Of a stretch of DNA of 64,000 nt, positions 41,136-49,367 are shown one piece after another. The notes beneath the pieces were generated by a model. It had not been told where the DNA came from. It worked only from the letters and a program-made list of their open reading frames with translations, and did no database searches. This DNA is from Pseudarthrobacter sp. L1SW. GTDB taxonomy: Bacteria; Actinomycetota; Actinomycetes; Actinomycetales; Micrococcaceae. The position numbers and the translations under genes were made by a program. The stretch covers positions 3,782,001 through 3,846,000 of the forward strand of contig NZ_CP078079.1 in assembly GCF_020809045.1 (NCBI RefSeq), written 5' to 3'. Numbering within the stretch: position 1 is the stretch's first letter; each line of letters opens with the position of its first letter.

Positions 41136-42050
41136 ATGCTTGACGTCCGCCGGCTCCGCCTGCTCCGGGAGTTGAGCATCCGGGGGACCCTCGCGGAGGT
41201 GGCAGACGCACTCCAGTACAGCCCGTCGTCGGTCTCCCAACAGCTTGCCCTGCTGGAGAAGGAAGTGGGGGTTGAACTGCTGCGCAAGACCGGGCGGCGG
41301 GTGCAGCTCACCCCGCAGGCGGAGGTCCTGGTGGCCCACACCGCGCAGCTGCTGGAGACCATGGAACAGGCCGAGGCGGACCTGGCGGCGTCCCTGACCA
41401 CGGTGACCGGAACCGTCAGGATCGCGGTCTTCCAGTCTGCGGCGCTGGCGCTCATGCCCGAGACCCTTACTCGCATGGCCGGCGCGTATCCCGAGGTTCG
41501 CATCGAGATGATCCAGCGCGAGCCGGAAACGGCGCTGCATGAAACGTGGGCGCGCGACTTCGACCTGGTCATCGCCGAGCAGTACCCCGGCCATGCCGCG
41601 CCGCGCTATCCGGAGCTGGACCGGGTGAAGCTCACCACCGATGCCATCCGGCTCGCCGTTCCCCCCGCGTCCGACGGCGGCGCCGCCATCTCCTCGATCG
41701 AGGACACCGCGCAGCTCGCCTGGGTCATGGAACCGCGGGGTGCGGCGTCCCGCCACTGGGCCGAGCAGGCCTGCCGGAGCGCGGGGTTCGAGCCCGACGT
41801 GAGGTATGAGACCGCGGACCTCCAGGCCCAGATCCGGCTCATCGAGTCCGGCAATGCAGTGGCACTCATGCCGGATCTGGTGTGGACGGGGCGCGGCACC
41901 ACCGCCCGGCTCCTTGACCTGCCGGGCAAGCCGCACCGCACCGTGTTCACCTCCGTCCGCCGCTCCAGCGCGCAGCGGCCTGCGATCCTCGCCGCGCGGG
42001 AGACCCTCGCTGCCACCGCAGCGGCCGTGGCACAGCACGACGGCGGGTGA
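41136..42050 (+). CDS. LysR-family transcriptional regulator, likely controlling the permease and putA
   Basis: A 304-residue LysR protein. Residues 2-60 form the HTH (DVRRLRLLRELSIRGTLAEVADALQYSPSSVSQQLALLEKEVGVELL), which lacks the more common aromatic start of the helix-turn-helix, and the rest is the effector domain (VTGTVRIAVFQSAALALMPETL, then RLIESGNAVALMPDLVW). Start ATG 41136 is preceded by AAGGA. TATATT at 41105-41110 could be its -10 box. The divergent layout with the permease and the palindrome between them argue that it controls that gene, and by the shared element also putA. Confidence 0.88.
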   Translation: MLDVRRLRLLRELSIRGTLAEVADALQYSPSSVSQQLALLEKEVGVELLRKTGRRVQLTPQAEVLVAHTAQLLETMEQAEADLAASLTTVTGTVRIAVFQSAALALMPETLTRMAGAYPEVRIEMIQREPETALHETWARDFDLVIAEQYPGHAAPRYPELDRVKLTTDAIRLAVPPASDGGAAISSIEDTAQLAWVMEPRGAASRHWAEQACRSAGFEPDVRYETADLQAQIRLIESGNAVALMPDLVWTGRGTTARLLDLPGKPHRTVFTSVRRSSAQRPAILAARETLAATAAAVAQHDGG

Positions 42051-42152
42051 CTGGCCGCCGTCGGACGCGTCCTTCCAAAAGTGGCAGCGCCTGGCGTCAC
42101 TGTTCCCTGCATCACTGCGCCGGCGGTTCCCCGGCGCTAGACTGAAGCCGTT

Positions 42153-42578
42153 ATGAATCGAACAATGTTCAAGTCCAAAATCCACCGGGCCACCGTCACG
42201 CACGCCGACCTGCACTACGTAGGTTCGGTCACAGTTGACCTGGACCTGCTTGAGGCCGCCGACATCCTTCCCGGCGAGCTCGTGTCCATTGTGGACGTGA
42301 CCAACGGTTCACGGCTTGAGACCTACACCATCGCCGGCGAGCGCGGTTCCGGCGTAATCGGCATCAACGGTGCAGCGGCGCACCTGATGCACGAGAACGA
42401 CATTGTCATCCTGATTACCTACGCCGAAATGACCACCGAAGAGGCCAAGGCCTATGAACCGCGGGTGGTCCACGTGGACGAAAACAACCGGATAATCCAG
42501 CTCGGCAACGACCCCGCAGAGGGCCTCACCCCGGGGATGATGCGGCCCCCTTTCGCGCTTAACAACGCCACCGTCTAA
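42153..42578 (+). CDS. panD: Aspartate 1-decarboxylase proenzyme
   Basis: A 141-residue enzyme making beta-alanine for pantothenate and CoA. MNRTMFKSKIHRATVTHADL is the usual PanD start and Gly24-Ser25 in YVGSVTVD is the self-cleavage site that makes the pyruvoyl group. NGSRLETYTI and GAAAHLMHENDIVILITYAEM are the later conserved blocks. Length is normal with a slightly long C-terminal tail. No other pantothenate gene is adjacent; it stands between a LysR gene and an AEC transporter on the same strand. Confidence 0.97.
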   Translation: MNRTMFKSKIHRATVTHADLHYVGSVTVDLDLLEAADILPGELVSIVDVTNGSRLETYTIAGERGSGVIGINGAAAHLMHENDIVILITYAEMTTEEAKAYEPRVVHVDENNRIIQLGNDPAEGLTPGMMRPPFALNNATV

Positions 42579-42644
42579 CCGGAGCGTGGGTTCCGGTATT
42601 CCAATCCCCCGTGCCCGGCGGGCCGGTTCCCTGCGGACTGTCCT

Positions 42645-43571
42645 TTGCTAGGGGTACTCGCCGGATTTTTCGTGGTCTGGTGCATCATCCTGGTGGGCTG
42701 GTTCGTGGGCCGGCAGAAGATCCTGGGCGAGAATGCCCGGCAGGTCCTCAGCTCCCTCACCTTCTTTGTAGCCAGCCCAGCCCTGCTTTTCGAAACGCTC
42801 AGCAAGGCCCGCCTCGCAGAGGTTTTCGCGGCGCCACTGCTGGTTGCGGCGGTATCGGCCGTGGCCACCGCCGCGATCTTCTTCGCCATCGCCAAGTTCT
42901 GGCTCAAACGCTCGCTGCCCGAGTCCCTGATGTCCTCCATGGCGGCCTCACTGGTGAACTCCGCCAACCTGGGCATCCCGATTGCGGTGTACGTCCTGGG
43001 TGACGCGAGCTACGTGGCGCCGCTGCTCATTTTCCAGCTCGCTTTCTTCACGCCGCTGTTCCTGATGCTGCTGGATTCAAGCACGAGCTCCCACCGCACC
43101 ACGCCCCTGAATTTCATCGTGATGATCCTGCGGAATCCCATGATCGTGGGTTCGGCCCTGGGCCTGACCGTGGCCGGGACCGGCTGGCAGGTCCCGCAGC
43201 TGGTGATGGAGCCCATCCACCTGATCGGCGGTGCGGCGATTCCGGCCATGCTGATCGCTTTTGGCATGAGCCTGAACGGTACCCGCCCGCTCCAGGCCTC
43301 GGAGTGCCGGCGCCTCGACACGCTGCTGGCCAGCGGCTTCAAGCTGGCCGTCCAGCCCGCGCTTGCCTATTTGTTTGCCCGGTTCGCGCTGGGGCTTGAG
43401 GGCCATGTCCTGTTTGCCGTGGTGGTGACCGCCGCCCTGCCCACCGCGCAGAATGTCTTTGTGGCTGCCAGCCGCTACAAGACCGGACTCACCGTGGCCA
43501 AGGACACCGTGCTGATTACCACTGTTGTGGCCGTGCCGGCGATGATCGGCGTGGCACTGCTGCTGACCTGA
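42645..43571 (+). CDS. AEC-family transporter
   Basis: A 308-residue membrane carrier with about 10 helices in two halves. LAGFFVVWCIILVGWFVGRQKIL opens the first half and NSANLGIPIAVYVLGD carries the conserved Asn-Leu-Gly-Ile-Pro of the auxin efflux carrier family. FGMSLNG and AALPTAQNVFVAASRY are the matching elements of the second half. Substrates of bacterial members include malate and malonate; unknown here. The start is a TTG at 42645 without a clear ribosome site, so it is uncertain by a few codons. Confidence 0.85.
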   Translation: MLGVLAGFFVVWCIILVGWFVGRQKILGENARQVLSSLTFFVASPALLFETLSKARLAEVFAAPLLVAAVSAVATAAIFFAIAKFWLKRSLPESLMSSMAASLVNSANLGIPIAVYVLGDASYVAPLLIFQLAFFTPLFLMLLDSSTSSHRTTPLNFIVMILRNPMIVGSALGLTVAGTGWQVPQLVMEPIHLIGGAAIPAMLIAFGMSLNGTRPLQASECRRLDTLLASGFKLAVQPALAYLFARFALGLEGHVLFAVVVTAALPTAQNVFVAASRYKTGLTVAKDTVLITTVVAVPAMIGVALLLT

Positions 43572-43589
43572 CCCGAGCCTGGAGGGCTG

Positions 43590-44732
43590 ATGAGTACTGT
43601 TCTGGACACCGTGGTGATCGGCGGCGGCGCCATGGGCTCGGCCGCCGCGTGGGCGCTGTCCCGCCGCGGCCGGCATGTGACTTTGGTGGAGCAGTTCGGG
43701 CCGGGCCACAAGATCGGGGCCTCGCACGGCACCACCCGCAACCTGAACCCGGGTTACCACCGGCCCGAATACGTGGCCATGCTGGCCGAGGGGCTTGCCC
43801 TGTGGGATGAGCTTGAGCAGGAAAGCGGTGAGACGCTGCTGGCACGGACGGGGGTTGTGAACCACGGCCCGGACCCCCGGCTGCCGGACACCGCCGAGGC
43901 ACTGTCCCAGGCGGGCATCCGGGCGAAACTCCTGACCCCGGCCGAGGCTGGGGAGCGCTGGCGCGGCATCCGTTTCGACCAGCAGGCACTGCATATGCCC
44001 GACGGCGGCCAGCTCAACCCCGAAGCGGCGCTTCCTGCGTTCCAGCGGCTTGCCGCAACCCGCGGCGCCGAGATCCGGCACCACACCAAGGTGGTGGACC
44101 TCCAGGTAATGGACGACGGCGTCCGGCTGGTTTTGGAATCCGGCGGCGGCACCGAGGTGGTCACCGCGGCCCAGGTAGTTGTCACAGCGGGCGGCTGGAC
44201 GGAAAAACTCCTGGGCGGCGCGGCCACCAGCAGCCCCGGGGCAGGGCTGCGGATCCCAAAGCTCAGGGTGACCCAGGAGCAGCCGGCCCACTTCCGCGTT
44301 GCGGACACAGGCGCGGTGTGGCCCGGCTTCAACCACTACCCGGGCGGCGGGGTGGACTACAGGAATTGGTACTCCCCCGTCTATGGGATGCAGACGCCCG
44401 GCGAAGGGATCAAGGCCGGCTGGCACGGCGTGGGCCCGCTGGTGGACCCGGACCGGCGCACCTTCCAGCCCGAACCATTGCAGCTCGCGGCCCTGCAGGA
44501 TTATGCCCGGACGTGGCTGCCCGGCGTGGACGCCGATGCGTTCGAGCCCATCAGCTGCACCTACACCACCACCCCGGACGAGGACTTTATCCTGGACCGG
44601 ATCGGCCCTGTGGTGATCGGCGCCGGGTTCTCCGGGCACGGATTCAAGTTCACTCCCGTGATCGGCCGGATCCTCGCCGACCTCGCCACTGGCACGCGGC
44701 CGGCCCCGGAAATCTTCCGCGCGTCGCGGTAG
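43590..44732 (+). CDS. Sarcosine oxidase / N-methyl-tryptophan oxidase family flavoenzyme
   Basis: A 380-residue FAD enzyme like monomeric sarcosine oxidase. VVIGGGAMGSAAAWALSRRGRHVTLVEQF binds ADP of FAD. GASHGTTRNLNPGYHRPEY is the characteristic segment after it, though the usual SRIIR is changed to TRNLN. VVTAGGWTEKLL and EDFILDRIGPVVIGAGFSGHGFKFTPVIGRILADL are C-terminal motifs. The usual Cys for covalent flavin in the C-terminal part appears replaced by Ser (GAGFSGHGFK), so the flavin is probably not attached covalently. GGAGG is five bases upstream of ATG 43590. It follows the AEC transporter by 18 bases and may share its mRNA. Confidence 0.85.
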   Translation: MSTVLDTVVIGGGAMGSAAAWALSRRGRHVTLVEQFGPGHKIGASHGTTRNLNPGYHRPEYVAMLAEGLALWDELEQESGETLLARTGVVNHGPDPRLPDTAEALSQAGIRAKLLTPAEAGERWRGIRFDQQALHMPDGGQLNPEAALPAFQRLAATRGAEIRHHTKVVDLQVMDDGVRLVLESGGGTEVVTAAQVVVTAGGWTEKLLGGAATSSPGAGLRIPKLRVTQEQPAHFRVADTGAVWPGFNHYPGGGVDYRNWYSPVYGMQTPGEGIKAGWHGVGPLVDPDRRTFQPEPLQLAALQDYARTWLPGVDADAFEPISCTYTTTPDEDFILDRIGPVVIGAGFSGHGFKFTPVIGRILADLATGTRPAPEIFRASR

Positions 44733-44759
44733 GCGCCACAGCCCGCACACCCACCAACT

Positions 44760-44821
44760 CAACTAGGTAGCGCCAAGTGTCGTTTTGGACCCCCAAAACG
44801 ACACTTGGCGCTACCTAGTTG
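44760..44821. repeat. 29-bp perfect inverted repeat between converging genes
   Basis: Bases 44760-44788 and 44793-44821 are exact reverse complements with a four-base loop. One arm includes AGGTAGCGCCAAGTGTCGTT. It sits between the stop codons of the flavin oxidase and the DHA2 exporter. It may end transcription from both sides, but its length and lack of a U-tract are more like a mobile or structural palindrome. Confidence 0.9.
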
Positions 44822-44831
44822 GGAGGCCCGG

Positions 44832-46322
44832 TCAACGGGAAGTGTCCTCCGCCTCGGTGAGGGCCGGCTCTTCCGCCGCGCCGCCGTCGTCATCCTTTCC
44901 AGAAACGTCCGTTCCGGAGGCGCCCGCCTTCACCGCGGGCATCACCAGCACGGCTGCCACGGTGAGGATGCCGCCCACCAGCGCCGCAAGGAACACGGCA
45001 CCGGACGCGGCCACCACGGGTGCCGCACCGTCCCCGGCTGTGTTGGCGTAGACCGCGTTGGCCACGGCGCCGAAGACGGCCACGCCCAGCGCGCTCCCGA
45101 TGGACCGCGCGAACATGTTGGTGCTGGTGACCACGCCGCGCTCGTTCCAGGAGACGCTGGACTGCGCAGAGATCAGGGTGGGGGTGGCCACCAGTCCCAG
45201 GCCGAGCCCCACCACGAAGCAGCTGGCGGCCACCAATGCCACGTTGGGTGTGGCTGCCGTGAGGGCCAGGACCAGGAGTCCCGCCACGGTGATGGAGATG
45301 CCGATCATTGCGGTGGCCTTGAACCCGATCCGCAGGTAGAACCGGCCGGCCTGCGAGGCGCTGATGGGCCAGCCGAGGGTCAGTGCTGCGAGGGCAAGGC
45401 CGGCCACAAGGGGCGAGGTGTCCAGCGCCCCCTCCAGGAACGTTGGCACATAGGAGGTCAGCCCGATCATCACTGCCCCGACCCCGAAGGACACCAGCGC
45501 CGTGGTGCCAAGGAGCCGCCGCGAAACCACCCAGGACGGCAGGACCGGCTCGGCTGCACGCCGCTCCACCATCAAGAACACGGCCAGCAGCAACGCGCCC
45601 ACAACAAAGATGCCGATGCTGACCGGGGAATTCCCTGCCCACCCCTGGCCGCCCTGGAGGGCGCCCAGGATCAGCAGGCCAAGGGACACGGCCAACAGGG
45701 CCGCCCCGGCGTAGTCCACCCGGTGCCTGGCACGCTCAACATTTTCATGCAGGGTCCGGAGCAGCATCCACCCGGCCAGCAGGCACAGCGGAATGTTGAC
45801 CAGGAAGATCCCGCGCCAGATCCCCAGCGAGGAGAACACCCCGCCAAGGCTCGGGCCCACCACGGAGGAAACAGCCCAGACGCTGGCCAGGTAGCCCTGG
45901 ACCTTGGCCCGTTCCTCCAGTGAGTAAATGTCCCCGGCGATGGTGATGGACACCGGCAGCACGGCCCCGGCACCGAGCCCCTGCAGCGCCCGGAACGCGA
46001 TCAGCGTAGGCATGCTCCAGGCGATTCCGCAGAGGACGGACCCGAGCAGGAACAGCCCGATGCCCGCCAGGATGATGGGCTTGCGGCCCAGCATGTCGGA
46101 CAGTTTGCCGTAGATGGGCACCGAGACGGCCTGGGCCAGCAGGTACGCCGAAAACAGCCAAGGGAATGACTCGAACCCGCCCACATCCCGGACGATCGAC
46201 GGGACGGCCGTGGCCACGATGGTGGAATCGATGGCCACCAGCCCGGTGGACAGCATCAGGGCGATGAGAATGGGGCCCCGCTCAGAACGGAAACCCACTC
46301 CTTGGGCTCGGGCGGTCTTCAT
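44832..46322 (-). CDS. MFS drug exporter of the DHA2 (14-helix, EmrB/QacA) family
   Basis: A 496-residue membrane protein. GPILIALMLSTGLVAIDSTIVATAVPSIVRDVG is the DHA2 TM1 motif (conserved Asp-Ser-Thr-Ile-Val), YGKLSDMLGRKPIILAGIGLFLLGS is the TM2-TM3 loop, and FRALQGLGAGAVLPVSITIAGDIYSLEERAKVQG is TM4 motif B and C. The acidic tail ends EEPALTEAEDTSR. It likely expels a cationic or lipophilic compound using the proton gradient. Start ATG 46322. The gene lies 67 bases downstream of the phosphatase-GH15 fusion on the same strand. Confidence 0.9.
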   Translation of the reverse strand: MKTARAQGVGFRSERGPILIALMLSTGLVAIDSTIVATAVPSIVRDVGGFESFPWLFSAYLLAQAVSVPIYGKLSDMLGRKPIILAGIGLFLLGSVLCGIAWSMPTLIAFRALQGLGAGAVLPVSITIAGDIYSLEERAKVQGYLASVWAVSSVVGPSLGGVFSSLGIWRGIFLVNIPLCLLAGWMLLRTLHENVERARHRVDYAGAALLAVSLGLLILGALQGGQGWAGNSPVSIGIFVVGALLLAVFLMVERRAAEPVLPSWVVSRRLLGTTALVSFGVGAVMIGLTSYVPTFLEGALDTSPLVAGLALAALTLGWPISASQAGRFYLRIGFKATAMIGISITVAGLLVLALTAATPNVALVAASCFVVGLGLGLVATPTLISAQSSVSWNERGVVTSTNMFARSIGSALGVAVFGAVANAVYANTAGDGAAPVVAASGAVFLAALVGGILTVAAVLVMPAVKAGASGTDVSGKDDDGGAAEEPALTEAEDTSR

Positions 46323-46389
46323 GCGTCTCGTTTCGGTCTGTGGGCCCCTGCTACCTCCACTCTAGGTACCCACGACTGGCGGCAACTAT

Positions 46390-49020
46390 CTACCTCCTTC
46401 CCTGGTGTTCGTCCAGGAGACGCGCGCAGCGGATGAAGCCGAGGTGTGAATACGCCTGCGGATGGTTCCCTAAGTGGGTCTCCGTACCGGGGTCGTACTC
46501 CTCCGGGAGCAGCCCGGTGGGACCGAAAAGGTTCACCAGTTGGTCGAACAGGTCCCAGGCCTCGTCGATCCGCCCAACGGCCACATAGGCTTCGATCAGC
46601 CAAGTGGTGCAGATGTGGAACCCGCCCTCCAGGCCCGGCAGCCCGTCGTCGTACCGGTACCGGAAGACGGTGGGACCCACCCGAAGTTCCCGCTCCACCG
46701 CGGTGACGGTGTCCAGGAAGCGCTGGTCCGTGACGTCCAGAAGGCCGGAGAGGCCGATGTGCAGGACGGCGGCATCGAGGTCCGGGCTGTCGTAGGCCAC
46801 GGTGTAGGACTTCGCCGACTCGTCCCAGCCCTCGCGCAGCACCTCCTCACGGATGGTGCCTGCCATGCGTGCCCAGGCAGGATCCGGTTCCCTGCCGTGG
46901 CGGTCAGCCGTCCGGAGCGCCCGGTCCAGGGTCACCCAACACATCACTTTCGAGTAGACATGGTGGCGCGCTGCCCGACGGGCCTCCCAGATGCCGTGGT
47001 CCGGCTCGTGCCAGCGTGCCAAAACGGCTGAGGCCATCTGCACCATCAGCTCCCAATGGTCATCGGCGAGCGCGCCCTCCCGTTCACTCAGGGCATGGAT
47101 CAGTTCGGCAACCGGGCCAAAAACGTCCAGCTGGACCTGGTGGTCCGCGGCGTTGCCGATCCTGACCGGGCGGGAGCCGGCGTAGCCGGGAAGGCTGTCG
47201 ACGACGGCCTCCGTGGAGAGCGGGGCGCCCGTCACCGAGTACAGGGGGTGCAGCCATTCGGGGCCGGGTGCGTGTTCGAGGATCCGGCCCAGCCACTCCA
47301 GGAACCCGGCGGCCTCCGCCGTGGATCCGAGGTCCACCAGCGCATTGACCGTCATGGACCCGTCCCGCAGCCAGCAGTACCGGTAGTCCCAGTTCCTTGT
47401 CCCGCCGATTCCCTCAGGCAGCGAGGTGGTGGGGGCCGCGAGGACGGCACCCGTGGGCTCATGCACCAGGGCGCGGAGCACCAGGGCAGACCGCCGCACC
47501 AGGGAGGGTTTGACGGAGGGCAGGACAAGCCGCTGCACCCACTGGCGGGCGTGCAGGGCCACCCCGGCCCGCCGTTCCGTCTCCCCGCCGGGGTCCGCGG
47601 GCTGCGGTTCGGTATCGCCGCAGCGCAGGTTGAGCACGACGGGCCCGTCCTGCAGGTTCACCGCCGCGGTGGCCGTGGCATGGCGCCCGTCCGAAGTGAT
47701 GCTGAAGGTGACGCCCGGCGCGAACAGGATGATGGGTTCCGAGGTTCCCACCACATGCAGTTCCCCGCCGCGGGCCTCCATGCTGAACGGGGCGTTGGCG
47801 TAGTCCGGCCGCGGCGCAAAGGTGATCCTCGCGGCCCCATGGCCGGTGAGCACCCGGACCAGGCTGGTAATGCCGTCCGGCGCAGGCTCCAGGTAATCGG
47901 TAACGGTGACATCCGCCCACCGGGTTTCCACAATCATGGTGCTGTCCACGTAACGCTGCCCCAGCACCTGGGAGGCTTTGACCGGCTCCACGGAGAAGTG
48001 CCCGGCCGCGTCACCGCCCAGGATGTGGGCGAACAGGGATCCGGAGTCCGGCAGCGGGTGGCTCATCCAGCAGACCTTCGCGTCCGGCGTCAGCAGCGCG
48101 GTGGAGGACCCGTTCCCGAGCATCGTGTGCCGTTCAAGGCCCACCGCGTCCTCGCCGAACAGCCAGGCCCGCCGCAGTTCGAAGAGGAGTGCCAGGACGC
48201 GGGCGAAGGCTTCCGGGTCGCGGACGCGGTGGGCGGCAGCGGTGGCCCCCGGTCCTACCTTGAGGCCGAGGTCCGGCCCGCGCAGGGTGGCGATGGCCAG
48301 TTCGTCGCTGTGGGCGTCCCCGGCGAACATCGCCGCGCTGGCTCCGAGCCGGGACCGGAGGGCCTCCAGCGCCTCGGCCTTGGATGGTTCCACCACGGAC
48401 AGGTCCAGCACGGAGCCGTCCACGATGAAGAACAGCCCGTGGGCGCGGGCAATCTCCCGGGCTGTTTCCGTCACGGACTCCACCACCTCCGGCGGTGCCG
48501 GCCGGGTGTGGACGGAAACCGCTACCGGTTTGCGTTCAATCCAGATGCCCTTCTGGAACCCCACGGCCTCGTTGAGCGCTGCATTCACCTTCTGCAGGAC
48601 GGATTCGGTGGCCAGGGTCTGCGCGTGCGCGAAACCCATGTCCGATTCAGCCCCGTGGGAGCCGATCAGGTGCACCTCCACCGGCAGCCGTGATACCGCC
48701 GCCAGGTCACGGAGCGAGCGGCCCGAAATGATCGCCGCGTGGGTGTTGGGCAGGGCAGCCAAAGCCCGCAGGGCAATGGCCGCACTGCCCAAGGGGAGGA
48801 TCTCGGTGGAGATGCCTTCGGCGTCGCACAGGGTCCCGCCGTAGTTGCAGGCCACCAGCAGGCCCGGAACGCGTGCCAGCACCTTGAGTTCGGCCAGGAG
48901 CGCAGGAGTGAGGCCGTTGTCCGCCGCATCCGACTGGATGAAGGCCCGGAGCATGTCCAGCGGGAGGGAGCGGGTGAGCAGTGCAGAGTCCGCCACGCTT
49001 TGGTTTAACGGCGTTGGCAT
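46390..49020 (-). CDS. Fusion of a degenerate trehalose-phosphatase-like domain to a GH15 trehalase/glucoamylase
   Basis: An 876-residue two-domain protein. Residues about 45-285 have the trehalose-6-phosphate phosphatase layout: SGR at 99-101, GSHGAE at 120-125, Lys214, and GDAHSDE at 234-240. However the nucleophile motif that should read DYDGT is NYGGT at 59-63, so both catalytic aspartates of motif I are gone. Residues about 290-876 are a complete GH15 enzyme (ALLTPDAKVCWMSHPLPDSGSLFA, WDYRYCWLRDGSM, HICTTWLIEAYV, and EEYDPGTETHLGNHPQAYSH near the end with the likely catalytic Glu). In actinobacteria such GH15 enzymes are mainly trehalases. The first domain is therefore likely regulatory or structural. 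Start ATG 49020, with AAAGGGG upstream. Confidence 0.88.
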   Translation of the reverse strand: MPTPLNQSVADSALLTRSLPLDMLRAFIQSDAADNGLTPALLAELKVLARVPGLLVACNYGGTLCDAEGISTEILPLGSAAIALRALAALPNTHAAIISGRSLRDLAAVSRLPVEVHLIGSHGAESDMGFAHAQTLATESVLQKVNAALNEAVGFQKGIWIERKPVAVSVHTRPAPPEVVESVTETAREIARAHGLFFIVDGSVLDLSVVEPSKAEALEALRSRLGASAAMFAGDAHSDELAIATLRGPDLGLKVGPGATAAAHRVRDPEAFARVLALLFELRRAWLFGEDAVGLERHTMLGNGSSTALLTPDAKVCWMSHPLPDSGSLFAHILGGDAAGHFSVEPVKASQVLGQRYVDSTMIVETRWADVTVTDYLEPAPDGITSLVRVLTGHGAARITFAPRPDYANAPFSMEARGGELHVVGTSEPIILFAPGVTFSITSDGRHATATAAVNLQDGPVVLNLRCGDTEPQPADPGGETERRAGVALHARQWVQRLVLPSVKPSLVRRSALVLRALVHEPTGAVLAAPTTSLPEGIGGTRNWDYRYCWLRDGSMTVNALVDLGSTAEAAGFLEWLGRILEHAPGPEWLHPLYSVTGAPLSTEAVVDSLPGYAGSRPVRIGNAADHQVQLDVFGPVAELIHALSEREGALADDHWELMVQMASAVLARWHEPDHGIWEARRAARHHVYSKVMCWVTLDRALRTADRHGREPDPAWARMAGTIREEVLREGWDESAKSYTVAYDSPDLDAAVLHIGLSGLLDVTDQRFLDTVTAVERELRVGPTVFRYRYDDGLPGLEGGFHICTTWLIEAYVAVGRIDEAWDLFDQLVNLFGPTGLLPEEYDPGTETHLGNHPQAYSHLGFIRCARLLDEHQGRR

Positions 49021-49367
49021 CCAGGTACCCCTTTGAAGCCGAACCAGGCCGGGACTTCAGCCGCTGGATCGCCAGCGGACTACCGGTTGGTGCCCCTCCC
49101 GGGAATCCCAGTAATTCCCGAGGGGGCAGCTTCCATGGTCAGCCCCGGCAGTTTCCCCCGAAAGTCCCTTTCATTGCGTATGTGTAAAAGTCCGACGGCG
49201 GGACCGCGCCGGTCTCACGCAGGGCAGCCTCTTGCACCACGACGGCGGCGCCCGCCGCGCGAAAGCGGAGAACCCGTCGTCGTGCTTTCCCAAAAGGGTG
49301 CCGGGCTGACGAACGGACGCCCGGCGGGTGCCGGGCGTGACGCAGCTCGGAAGTGGGCACCCGGAAA
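49021..49367 (-). other. 347-base intergenic region with two strong hairpins in the GH15 gene leader
   Basis: No gene is seen. Close to the GH15 start, CCGCTGG (49061-49067) pairs with CCAGCGG (49072-49078) over a four-base loop. Beside it, bases 49091-49106 pair with 49114-49128 with one small bulge. Both lie within 110 bases of the GH15 start and would be transcribed as its leader. I could not match them to a known riboswitch. The outer half toward the LLM gene shows nothing recognisable. Confidence 0.5.
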
